From positions 1 through 43,181 of the forward strand of contig CALBGI010000069.1 in assembly GCA_937893675.1 (NCBI GenBank): a stretch of DNA of 43,181 nucleotides. Reading direction: 5' to 3'. The notes under the pieces are model-generated. The model saw only the letters and a program-made list of their open reading frames with translations. It was not told where the DNA came from and ran no database searches. Origin of the DNA: an uncultured Blautia sp. (GTDB taxonomy: Bacteria > Bacillota > Clostridia > Lachnospirales > Lachnospiraceae). Made by a program: the position numbers and the translations under genes. Shown in pieces: positions 17,247-25,033 of this stretch (the first letter of the stretch is position 1; the number at the start of each line of letters is the position of its first letter).

Positions 17247-18079
17247 TAAATTCTCTCCAAATATTCTTTATAATCAACTTCCGTATCGTATTTCCACGCA
17301 TGAACCGCTGCCTTTTGTTCTTCTCTGGATGGAAGTTGCATATAATCCCCATATCTATATTGTAAATATTCCTTTATTCTTTTTGAACCTAATAGCTTGG
17401 TATCTTCAAAAAGAATGTCTTCAAGATCTTCAAAAAATGAAGCCTCAAACAATCCGCTTTCAAATTTTGCAGGTGTAATCCAATAGCAATATAAGAAATT
17501 CTCTTTCATATTATCATATTTATATATTTGCTTATAACACACTTTTGCTATAAATTTACACGGTAAGAATTTCAATATGTTCAAACATGCTGCCTGCCCC
17601 TTATCTTTTGGCTTCCAATTACGCTGTGACAACGCATACAATGTTACAAACTTGGATTCATAATATACTATTTTTTGAATAACTCGATTATCTGGAACTT
17701 TATGCAGCATCATTATATCAACATAAATACCTTGATGCATATTCTTTCTATCCTTAAATGCTTCCTCTATAAAAGTTGTCCCATTCATTCTAATCTTTGC
17801 ATACTCAAGATATTTTGGTGTTGTTTTCCATTCTTGCAAAACAAATTGTGAACTTTTTTCTTCATTAAACACTTTTTTAAATTTAGCATATTCTGAGGGC
17901 GTCATGAAAATATCCAAATCATCATCCCACGGAATAAAACCTCCATGACGCACTGCTCCTAGGGCAGTCCCCCCCATAATATAGTAAATAATATCATTTT
18001 TACGACAGATTTTATCTATGTACTTCATAATTTCTAGTATTTTTTCTTGTACTTTCTTAACATTTTTAATGCTATCCAT
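17246..18079 (-). CDS. licD: LicD-family phosphotransferase
   Basis: A 277-residue nucleotidyltransferase-fold enzyme. The diagnostic stretch YYIMGGTALGAVRHGGFIPW (about 32-51) is followed by DDDLDIFM (about 52-59). LicD proteins transfer phosphocholine or related phospho-alcohols from CDP-linked donors onto glycans. The TagD-like cytidylyltransferase two intact genes upstream could provide the CDP donor. No choline uptake or kinase gene is in the window, so CDP-glycerol is at least as likely as CDP-choline. The catalytic Gly-Gly is coded by a run of seven G (17969-17975), a possible but unproven slippage site. Start ATG 18079 follows GAGAGGTG. Confidence 0.88.
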   Translation of the reverse strand: MDSIKNVKKVQEKILEIMKYIDKICRKNDIIYYIMGGTALGAVRHGGFIPWDDDLDIFMTPSEYAKFKKVFNEEKSSQFVLQEWKTTPKYLEYAKIRMNGTTFIEEAFKDRKNMHQGIYVDIMMLHKVPDNRVIQKIVYYESKFVTLYALSQRNWKPKDKGQAACLNILKFLPCKFIAKVCYKQIYKYDNMKENFLYCYWITPAKFESGLFEASFFEDLEDILFEDTKLLGSKRIKEYLQYRYGDYMQLPSREEQKAAVHAWKYDTEVDYKEYLERI

Positions 18080-18119
18080 TTGTTATACACCTCTCATAGA
18101 CTTTTTTAACTAACACAGT

Positions 18120-18415
18120 CTAAGATTCTTTTTTAATAATTAGTGCAACATCATAATCTACAGCTTCATCAATCTTTCGCGCAAAACAAATTCCGACTGG
18201 CTACCCAAAATATATTTAACTTCTGAATTAATATTTGCTATTTTATCTTTAAAACTTGAATTCATTAGTATTGTCTGTAAAAACACTTCGTCAGCAGCCA
18301 ACGAATATCGAAATCTATTTTTAATCTCATATTCTTTACTTTCAATGAATCTAGCACATGTATCGGTAAGTGAAAATAATGCAAATCCCTGATATACTTC
18401 TATATCTATATTATT
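18120..18415 (-). pseudogene. Truncated, frameshifted remnant of a GT14 (core-2/I-branching-like) glycosyltransferase
   Basis: The 377-bp gap between the deacetylase-like gene and licD has no intact gene, but on the minus strand it reads EVYQGFALFSLTDTCARFIE, then YSLAADEVFLQTILMNSSFK. That is the C-terminal third of the beta-1,6-N-acetylglucosaminyltransferase (GT14/Branch) family, with the characteristic DE-FFQT region. The frame then breaks, and another frame continues ARKIDEAVDYDVALIIKKES to a TAG at 18120. This matches the family's FARKFD ending. An in-frame TAA precedes the fragment and no start is present. A branching or extension sugar was therefore probably once added by this locus. 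Confidence 0.7.
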
Positions 18416-18456
18416 TTTTTACACATGCCTATCTTCCGCCATTACCTGTATCCTCT

Positions 18457-19287
18457 TTAAATTTTTTTTGCTAAATAATAATATTTACTCATTAATTTTT
18501 TACACGCCGGAATATTCATTAGAATCTTTGCACACATCTTAATAGCCTTAAACATTCTATCTTTTATTATATAAACCGCTCTATACTTAGTCCAGCGATG
18601 GGGATGTGTACTTATAATTACTTTCGATTCTGTAGTAAGCACTTGCATTAAAGCACGCAAATCCTCATACGGAATATCTTTATCATCGCTGTTGATTCGA
18701 TCATTATTAATAGGATCATATATTAATTTAAATTGTCTTCCTGCATCTGAATAATACAAATAATCTGTATGATATTTTTCTTTAAAATCAACCATAATAT
18801 CAGCAATATTCGGATACAATTTCTGTACTTTTTCATTTCTAAAAAAATCTCGATTCGATGTATATCCAACTCGTTCAACAATAGGATTGCCATGCTGACA
18901 CACTGTAATTACCGGGAATCCAGCAGATTGAAACAGTTTTCTGTTTTTTTCAAATTCTTGAATTGCATTTTCTATATTGCCATGATTACTATCCATAACA
19001 TCATAATGATAAGATATCTCATGCCCCATATCCTGCATCCTTTTTAATAGCACTATATTATTATTATCTTTCAAAAGATGTGCATGGATATAATAAGTTC
19101 CTCTATGACCGTAACAATGCTCAATTTCTGCTAATCTGTATGATTTTGACACAGTATTTTCTATATCATGCTTTAATACTAAAAAAGTTTTCTTGTTATC
19201 ATCAATTTCTTTTGCAGGAATCGATATTATACCTTTATCTTTCAAATCTTTACAAAATTTATCCCACTCTTTATATACAAAAATCAC
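18457..19287 (-). CDS. Polysaccharide-deacetylase-like protein
   Basis: A 276-residue protein from GTG 19287, preferred because AAGGAG is 6 bp upstream; an in-frame TTG at 19302 overlaps that site. The fold resembles NodB/carbohydrate esterase 4: FLVLKHDIENTV (about 36-47) replaces the usual RHDVD start, followed by RGTYYIHAH (about 62-70), MQDMGHEISYHYDVMD (about 84-99), VCQHGNP and VIISTHPHRWTKYRA (about 223-237). These give Asp and several His as possible metal ligands. Such proteins occur in capsule loci, but their substrate is unproven. No signal peptide is visible, so action would be cytoplasmic. Function confidence is moderate. Confidence 0.6.
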   Translation of the reverse strand: MIFVYKEWDKFCKDLKDKGIISIPAKEIDDNKKTFLVLKHDIENTVSKSYRLAEIEHCYGHRGTYYIHAHLLKDNNNIVLLKRMQDMGHEISYHYDVMDSNHGNIENAIQEFEKNRKLFQSAGFPVITVCQHGNPIVERVGYTSNRDFFRNEKVQKLYPNIADIMVDFKEKYHTDYLYYSDAGRQFKLIYDPINNDRINSDDKDIPYEDLRALMQVLTTESKVIISTHPHRWTKYRAVYIIKDRMFKAIKMCAKILMNIPACKKLMSKYYYLAKKI

Positions 19288-19302
19288 TTTTATCTCCTTC
19301 AA

Positions 19303-19734
19303 TTATAAAGGTCTTTCATTGTTATTTAAGCGTTCACGTAAAACTGTAGATGAAATCCCATCTGTGTGTTCTAAATAAACCACTGAACACCCAACTTCTG
19401 CAAAGTCTTTTTCATATTGTTTCCATACAGTTGTACCTTTCCAATCAGAACCGACAAAAACTACATCCACATGATATTTTTTTACCGCATCTAACTTATT
19501 CATGGTTACTTGTGGCACAACTTCGTCTACGTACTTTATAGCATCAACAATTTCCATTCTTTCTGTTTCACATATGATAGGATATTTATTTTTTCGTTGA
19601 TAACAAAGTACATCTGTTGTAACTCCAACAATGAGATACTCACATTGCGCCTTTGCATTTTTAAGGATATTTAAATGTCCAATATGAAACATATCAAAAA
19701 CACCTGTTGTATACCCCCGTCTATATTTTTTCAC
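19303..19734 (-). CDS. tagD: TagD-like cytidylyltransferase (probable glycerol-3-phosphate type)
   Basis: A 143-residue nucleotidyltransferase of the HxGH superfamily. RGYTTGVFDMFHIGHLNIL (about 5-23) holds the HIGH motif. VVFVGSDWKGT (about 91-101) and the C-terminal HTDGISSTVLRERL (about 122-135) give the IS(S/T)T motif, matching TagD/GCT spacing. It makes a CDP-activated small alcohol, most likely CDP-glycerol. No TagB/F polymerase is present, so the LicD protein nearby is the likely user. It starts at GTG 19734 with GGGAG upstream. CDP-glycerol versus another CDP-alcohol cannot be decided here. Confidence 0.8.
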   Translation of the reverse strand: MKKYRRGYTTGVFDMFHIGHLNILKNAKAQCEYLIVGVTTDVLCYQRKNKYPIICETERMEIVDAIKYVDEVVPQVTMNKLDAVKKYHVDVVFVGSDWKGTTVWKQYEKDFAEVGCSVVYLEHTDGISSTVLRERLNNNERPL

Positions 19735-19789
19735 TATTACTCTCCCTCGTGTTTTTCACTAAATTATAAAATTAACCTCTTTCAATCAC

Positions 19790-20674
19790 TTAACTACAAA
19801 TCGAGCTATACTTATCTATCACATTTTGAATTGTATTAGGTACCGGTCCATCTATTACAAGTACAATTTCATTTGGTTTTACAGTTTGCTCAATAATACT
19901 TTCTAATGCAATGTCAAACCATTCCGGGTTGTCCCCACCATACACACACATTGCAACAGAAAAGGGCGGATATTGTATTGTAACATCACAATTATATTTA
20001 ACATCTTCCGTCAAAATATCTTCTTTACATGGTTCTCGCATTAATTTAAAAAGCTTAGTTCTGACACTATTCGGAACCATAACCTCCCCCGCAAATCTAA
20101 TTGCTACATTATAAAGATATCTCGGCATTGAAATTATTTTCTTCTTTAACATATAATTTTGAAGCTTGGTTTCACTCAAAAAATACTTCCACCCTCCCCG
20201 ACGTGAACTCATATCATCGCCAACACGGACATTCACAAGTATATCTGGTACATTTGCAAATATTCCATTAGCCTCAGCCATGCGCAACCACAAATAATAA
20301 TCCTCCTCGCAAAACCAATCTATATACCCGCCAACTCTATCGTAAAATTTTTTCTTAAACATTACCGAAACTTGATTCATCGGACATCTTTTCTTCATAT
20401 ACAACTTGATATCTGAATCTCGTTCTGGAACAACACGTTTCCCAATAATATTCGTCGGTTCTCCGATAAATTCCGTAATTTGTCCACCAACGATATCCGC
20501 TTTATTATTCTTAGCAAAAGCAATTAGCTGTTTCTCGAATCTATGAGAAAGAGATATATCATCAGCATCCATTAATGCTACTAAATCATTAGAACAATTA
20601 TTTAAAGAAATCCTTCTTGCATTTCCATGGCCTTGATTCTTTGGCAAGTATATTGTTTTTAATTCAATGTTCAT
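19790..20674 (-). CDS. Circularly permuted GT2 glycosyltransferase
   Basis: A 294-residue open frame with every part of a GT2 but in rotated order. Residues 7-50 (IYLPKNQGHGNARRISLNNC, then VALMDADDISLSHRFEKQL) correspond to the middle of a normal GT2, with the DADD metal site at 36-39. Residues 95-165 hold RCPMNQVSVMFKK, CEEDYYLWLRM and RRGGWKYFLSETK, the normal C-terminal half. The usual family C-terminus falls near residue 213. A linker of about 20 residues follows, then YPPFSVAMCVYGGDNPEWFD and PNEIVLVIDGPVP (235-280), which are normally the N-terminus. The end, VIDKYSSICS, would lead directly into the start if joined. ATG 20674 has AAGGTGA upstream and the gene sits in the operon, so it is expressible. 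Whether it is active is unknown; assembly error must be excluded. Confidence 0.85.
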   Translation of the reverse strand: MNIELKTIYLPKNQGHGNARRISLNNCSNDLVALMDADDISLSHRFEKQLIAFAKNNKADIVGGQITEFIGEPTNIIGKRVVPERDSDIKLYMKKRCPMNQVSVMFKKKFYDRVGGYIDWFCEEDYYLWLRMAEANGIFANVPDILVNVRVGDDMSSRRGGWKYFLSETKLQNYMLKKKIISMPRYLYNVAIRFAGEVMVPNSVRTKLFKLMREPCKEDILTEDVKYNCDVTIQYPPFSVAMCVYGGDNPEWFDIALESIIEQTVKPNEIVLVIDGPVPNTIQNVIDKYSSICS

Positions 20675-20681
20675 ATTATCT

Positions 20682-21437
20682 TCACCTTAATAACTTTTCT
20701 GCCTCTTTTTGTTTTTTATCGTATTCTTCTTGACTTACTTTGCCTTCTTTCAAAAGCCAATCACCGTAGTCATATGATGTAGCCATATCACCATTGGTAA
20801 TACCTTCTTTCTTTACAAAAGCTTTAATCACCGTTTGGAAAATAATCTTCATATCACCAATAAAACTTACCTTTTCGATATACTTCAAATCCCAATTTAG
20901 CTTTTCTTCCCAGCTGATATCATTACGTCCATTCACCTGTGCAAGCCCGCTTAATCCAGGTTTTGCTGTATGGCGCATCCTTTGCTTATCTGTCATAAAC
21001 ACCATATCGCGAATTAATTGAGGCCGAGGCCCCACTAGCGTCATTTCCCCGCGAACTATATTAAAAATTTCCGGCAATTCATCTAGGGATGTAGCCCTTA
21101 AAGCCTTGCCAAATTTTCCAAGGCGATCCTCATCTGGTAAAAGTTTTCCATTTTTATCCCGTTCGTCTGACATGGTACGGAATTTATACATATAAAAAAT
21201 TTTTTCCTGTCCTGTTCTAGGATCAATCTTGCCAGGACGAGGCTGTTTAAACAATACTGGCGCTCCCAATTTTACTCGAACCAAAATTGCTACAATGATA
21301 TATAGCCAACTAAATACAGTAAGGGCTGCCACCGAACAAACAATATCTATCAGCCGTTTGATATATAGTTCATAAAAGCTATTTTTTCTCTCCAAACGGA
21401 TATATATTTTTTCTCCGTCTAATTGTACCTGTTCCAT
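20682..21437 (-). CDS. Undecaprenyl-phosphate phosphoglycosyl transferase (initiating sugar transferase, PglC/WbaP catalytic domain)
   Basis: A 251-residue protein from ATG 21437, with AGGAG 9-10 bp upstream; longer upstream starts lack such a site. One membrane-embedded hairpin (about 30-55, IKRLIDIVCSVAALTVFSWL onwards) precedes the catalytic domain: KIFYMYKFRTMSDERD (about 80-95; the Lys-Phe-Arg and Asp-Glu dyad), LRATSLDELPEIFNIVRGEM (about 114-133), VGPRP and KPGLSGLAQVNGRND. A C-terminal extension of about 35 residues rich in Lys and Glu follows. It moves the first sugar phosphate onto the lipid carrier. The dehydratase and aminotransferase just upstream suggest that sugar is a 4-amino-4,6-dideoxy-GlcNAc derivative. 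Confidence 0.92.
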   Translation of the reverse strand: MEQVQLDGEKIYIRLERKNSFYELYIKRLIDIVCSVAALTVFSWLYIIVAILVRVKLGAPVLFKQPRPGKIDPRTGQEKIFYMYKFRTMSDERDKNGKLLPDEDRLGKFGKALRATSLDELPEIFNIVRGEMTLVGPRPQLIRDMVFMTDKQRMRHTAKPGLSGLAQVNGRNDISWEEKLNWDLKYIEKVSFIGDMKIIFQTVIKAFVKKEGITNGDMATSYDYGDWLLKEGKVSQEEYDKKQKEAEKLLR

Positions 21438-21499
21438 AATTTTTTCTCCTATATTCAAAGCAACTTTTAATGACGATAATGTAATTCGTTCTCTCAACA

Positions 21500-21528
21500 A
21501 GTATACGATTATCACTTGACAAAGCCAA
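21500..21528 (-). promoter_or_regulatory. Possible internal promoter TTGGCT-N17-TATACT
   Basis: In the 201-bp gap before the phosphoglycosyl transferase, the minus strand has TTGGCT at 21523-21528 and TATACT at 21500-21505 with 17 bp between. The -35 is weak. If real, it would give the AT-rich sugar-assembly module its own transcription. Confidence 0.35.
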
Positions 21529-21638
21529 ATTTCTTTCAAACATATCCCGCTCAGTTGTCTTCAACATGAACACATGTTTTACTTCAACATTCGCATTCGT
21601 AAAAATCTTACTTATGTACCATCTGTGATTGTCCCTTT

Positions 21639-22865
21639 TTATTCAAAACACTTCCTTATGATCTCAATCACCACATCCTGCTGCTCTTTCGTCATCTTAT
21701 TGTCACTGGGCAGGCACAGACCTCTGTGGAAAATATCCATTCCCACGTCCCACACATTTTCTTCTTTTCCGCTTCCCTTAACCGTTACAAAATCATTGTC
21801 TCTGTAAATCGGCTGCATATGCATGGGCTTCCAGATCGGCCGTCCTTCCACATTATGCTTCTCCAGGGTTTCCAGAATCTCTGTAGGACAGGTTTTTCCG
21901 GGTTCTTTCTCATAAACCGCTTCCAGATTCCCTCTCACCTGCTTGCACATTGCCTCCGGATGAATCAGCAGACAGGACAGCCAGAAATTCGGCTTTGTGT
22001 TTTTCTCATCATAAGGATTCATGCTTATCGGTAAATCTTTAAAGCCTTCTCGATACCTCTCATAAATAGCCTTTTTCTGCGCAATATGTTCTTCCAGACG
22101 CGGTATCTGGCCGCGAACCACTCCCGCGATCACGTTGCTCATACGATAATTGTAACCCAGCTCCTCATGCTGATACCAGGGCGCTTTCTCCCGAGCCTGG
22201 GTTGACCACTTACGAACTTTTTTTGCCGCTTCCTCATCATCTGTCAGAAGCATTCCCCCGGACGATCCGGTGATAATCTTGTTTCCATTAAAGGAAATGG
22301 CATTATAAGTACCGAATATACCTGTCTGGATTCCCTTATACGTTGCCCCAAGAGATTCCGCCGCATCTTCAATGAGTATTGCATGATGCTTTTCACAGAT
22401 AGCCTTCCATTCATCTACCTTCCCCGGTGTTCCGTAAAGGTGAGCAATGACCACAGCCTTAACGTCCGGGTACAGCTCAAATGCCTTTTCGAGCGCCTCC
22501 GGATCCACATTCCAGGTATCGTATTCCGCATCAACAAAAACCGGAGTCCCCCCCTCATATACAACCGGGTTTACCGTAGCATCAAATGTCAAATCTGAGC
22601 AAAATACCTTATCTCCCGGCTTTACTCCTGCAAGCTTCACCGCCATATGTAAGGCCGCTGTTCCGGCGGACAAAGCCACCGCATATCTGCAGCCTACTTT
22701 CTCGCACACCAGCCGTTCCACTTCACTGATATTCTTTCCCACGGTAGACATCCAGTTTGTTTCATACGCTTCCAATACATACTTCATACTGTCCTCATAC
22801 ATAGTCGGACTGCTCAGCCAAATTTTTTTCTCAAATGGTCTTATTGCGTTTTCACCGCTAAACAT
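21639..22865 (-). CDS. DegT/DnrJ/EryC1/StrS PLP-dependent sugar aminotransferase
   Basis: A 408-residue cytoplasmic aminotransferase. Features are AVALSAGTAALHMAVKLAGV (about 57-76), EDAAESLGATYKG (about 148-160), the PLP-lysine region ISFNGNKIITGSSGGML (about 172-188; Lys of GNKI) and YNYRMSNVIAGVVRGQ (about 220-235). It most resembles PglE/LegC-type enzymes. Placed directly after the PglF-type dehydratase, it should put an amino group at C4 of the UDP-4-keto-6-deoxy-GlcNAc product. A PglD-like N-acetyltransferase to finish a diacetamido sugar is not apparent in the window. Start ATG 22865 follows GGAGAGGG. A seven-base G-run lies in its EGGTP codons (22548-22554). Confidence 0.9.
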   Translation of the reverse strand: MFSGENAIRPFEKKIWLSSPTMYEDSMKYVLEAYETNWMSTVGKNISEVERLVCEKVGCRYAVALSAGTAALHMAVKLAGVKPGDKVFCSDLTFDATVNPVVYEGGTPVFVDAEYDTWNVDPEALEKAFELYPDVKAVVIAHLYGTPGKVDEWKAICEKHHAILIEDAAESLGATYKGIQTGIFGTYNAISFNGNKIITGSSGGMLLTDDEEAAKKVRKWSTQAREKAPWYQHEELGYNYRMSNVIAGVVRGQIPRLEEHIAQKKAIYERYREGFKDLPISMNPYDEKNTKPNFWLSCLLIHPEAMCKQVRGNLEAVYEKEPGKTCPTEILETLEKHNVEGRPIWKPMHMQPIYRDNDFVTVKGSGKEENVWDVGMDIFHRGLCLPSDNKMTKEQQDVVIEIIRKCFE

Positions 22866-22917
22866 CTTTCCCTCTCCTCACCTTGTGTTCCAAAATCTCT
22901 CTTTTCCTTTTGTATAA

Positions 22918-24870
22918 TCAAGCCTTTGCTTCCTTCCCCACTTCCCGGTTCACTTCCTCCGGTCGTTTAAACGTGGGAACAACGCTTCGAAGAGCTTCTC
23001 TGGCTGCATCATCATCTCCTGTCGCACAGGCTGCTTTCAACACTGCCAGCTTCTTATCAATCTCCTCTGCACCAAGAGCCGTATCTCGCTCGATAAAGAT
23101 CATACTGCTTTCGGTTTTATCCAACTCCTCGGTTTTTACCAGAAGCTCCTCGTAAAGCTTCTCTCCGGGGCGCAGGCCGGTCTCAATGATCTCGATTCCC
23201 TGCACGCCGGACAGGCGAATCATACTCTCTGCCAAGTCGAGAATCTTCACTGGTTTTCCCATATCCAACACAAACAGCTCGCCGTTTTTCGCGATTGCAC
23301 CACTCTGAAGCACCAGCTGAGATGCTTCCGGAATGGTCATGAAATAACGGATGATCCGTTTGTCTGTAATGGTAATGGGGCCGCCGTTGGCAATCTGGCG
23401 CTTAAACAACGGAATGACAGAACCCGCGCTTCCCAGCACGTTTCCAAAGCGGGTCGCGCTGTATTTTACGTTTCCGTGGGTACTTGCGCTCTGCACAATC
23501 ATCTCGCACATACGCTTGGTGGCTCCCATGACGTTGGTGGGATTCACCGCCTTGTCGGTGGAAACCATCATGAAACGCTCTGCGCCGTATTCCTCGCAAA
23601 GCTCCACCACGACTTTCGTTCCAAACACGTTATTTTCAATAGCTTCAATACAGTTATGCTCCATGAGGGGCACATGCTTGTGGGCAGCCGCGTTGATGAC
23701 AATCTGGGGACGATAGGCCTTAAATACCCGCTCCATGGCGCTTCGGCTGGTAATAGAGGCAAGCTCCACCTGCAGATCAAGCTTATTGCCGTAGGCAATC
23801 TTCAGCTCCTGCTGCACATCGTAAGCGCCGTTCTCGTAAATATCCAGAATCACCAGCTTTTTAGGATGCATCTTCGCAATCTGGCGGCACAATTCCGAGC
23901 CAATGGAGCCGCCTCCACCGGTAATAAGAATGACTTTATCCTTATAATAGGCGCTTGTCCGTTCGTCCGTCACTGCCAGGGGTTTGCGGAACAGAAGCTC
24001 TTCAATATCAAACTCTCTTAAATGTCGTTTGCTTCCAGAAGAATAAATGGTGGGATAATCGTATACCTTCAGCTTATAGCCTGCTTTCTTGTAAAATTCA
24101 AACAGCTTTTTCCGTTTTTCATCCTCCATAGAAGGAATGGCAAACACAATCTCCTGAATCTCATACTGACGAAGCGTAAGAAGCGTCGCCTCGTCCTCCG
24201 ACCACACGGGAAGTCCGTGAATCTCACGTCCTGTTTTTTCTGCGCTGATATCAATAAAGCAGCGGGGAACATAAGCAGAGCCTTTGTTGTGAAGAAGCTC
24301 TTCCGCAAGACCAACACCCACGTCTCCGGCTCCCACGATGGCTACCTTAATCTTCTGAACCTCCGTGTCCACCGCCGGTTCGATTCCCGCAACTACATGA
24401 AGCAAGAAAGAAAGCAGACGTCCCAGCCAGGTATCTTGGTTTCCGCATTTGTAAGCATATCGATAAATCATGCGGATTGCCAGTGCTCCCAGGAGATTCA
24501 CACTTACCAGGGACAGCAGACGTCCAAAGGTGATATGCTGTATGGGGAGCACAGATTCCAGCAGAAAATAGATCAGAAAGGCCGCGCCGTCTGTAAACAG
24601 CATACGGATATAACTCTGGATTCCGCCGTATCTCCACACCTGATTGTAAACGTTTCCAATAAATCTGGCCGAAAAAATACAAAGAGCAGAAAGTATCACA
24701 TGCTGTACAACGCCGGTAAACCTCAGCTTGTCATCTCCATTGTAAAAGGCCAGCAAAAGCACTGCCACTGCCGCAAACACAACGGCGTCGTACATCACCA
24801 GCGTCCACCGCACTCTCTTTTCTTTTCCGGGTATTTTCATGTCGTTTTGGATTTCATTTGTGTTCTTCAT
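22918..24870 (-). CDS. Membrane-bound UDP-GlcNAc 4,6-dehydratase, PglF/WbpM/CapD type
   Basis: A 650-residue protein. Four N-terminal membrane helices (about 20-160) lead into a nucleotide-binding linker domain (KVAIVGAGDVGVGLAEELL, about 178-196), then the catalytic SDR domain. That domain has VILITGGGGSIGSELCRQI (about 314-332), INAAAHKHVPLMEHNCIEAI and the active-site stretch MVSTDKAVNPTNVMGATKRM (about 450-469), where Met takes the place of the usual SDR Tyr. It forms UDP-2-acetamido-2,6-dideoxy-4-keto-hexose at the membrane, feeding the adjacent aminotransferase. It is distinct from the soluble CapE at 4286-5332, so the locus runs two different dehydrations of UDP-GlcNAc. Start ATG 24870 follows GGAGAAAAG. 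Confidence 0.92.
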   Translation of the reverse strand: MKNTNEIQNDMKIPGKEKRVRWTLVMYDAVVFAAVAVLLLAFYNGDDKLRFTGVVQHVILSALCIFSARFIGNVYNQVWRYGGIQSYIRMLFTDGAAFLIYFLLESVLPIQHITFGRLLSLVSVNLLGALAIRMIYRYAYKCGNQDTWLGRLLSFLLHVVAGIEPAVDTEVQKIKVAIVGAGDVGVGLAEELLHNKGSAYVPRCFIDISAEKTGREIHGLPVWSEDEATLLTLRQYEIQEIVFAIPSMEDEKRKKLFEFYKKAGYKLKVYDYPTIYSSGSKRHLREFDIEELLFRKPLAVTDERTSAYYKDKVILITGGGGSIGSELCRQIAKMHPKKLVILDIYENGAYDVQQELKIAYGNKLDLQVELASITSRSAMERVFKAYRPQIVINAAAHKHVPLMEHNCIEAIENNVFGTKVVVELCEEYGAERFMMVSTDKAVNPTNVMGATKRMCEMIVQSASTHGNVKYSATRFGNVLGSAGSVIPLFKRQIANGGPITITDKRIIRYFMTIPEASQLVLQSGAIAKNGELFVLDMGKPVKILDLAESMIRLSGVQGIEIIETGLRPGEKLYEELLVKTEELDKTESSMIFIERDTALGAEEIDKKLAVLKAACATGDDDAAREALRSVVPTFKRPEEVNREVGKEAKA

Positions 24871-24970
24871 CTTTTCTCCTCGCTGTCTTTTTTCATTCTG
24901 CCTGTAAAACAGTTATTCTATAGGAAATACCTTTATCCTTATTTTCAGATAAAACCATTTCCTGTAGGAT

Positions 24971-25001
24971 AACCCCCGGCCGCTTTTTCACTGCCGGGGT
25001 T
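24971..25001. other. GC-rich intergenic hairpin between the surface module and the sugar module
   Basis: Arms AACCCC(C)GGC (24971-24980) and GCCGGGGTT (24993-25001) pair with one bulge. There is no clear T-run on the minus strand, so it may be an attenuator or processing site in the 160-bp gap rather than a full terminator. Confidence 0.4.
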
Positions 25002-25033
25002 CCATAACAGTCTCATTTTTTTCTGTTGCTTTA

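Noticed and set aside
21379..21573. A 64-codon minus-strand frame in the gap before the phosphoglycosyl transferase.
   Set aside because: It overlaps the real gene start in another frame, lacks a good ribosome site and has no recognisable motif.
22548..22554. Seven-base G-run in the aminotransferase gene as another phase switch.
   Set aside because: It encodes a conserved Gly-Gly of the family, the frame is intact and it is short; slippage there is possible but there is no structural sign of switching.
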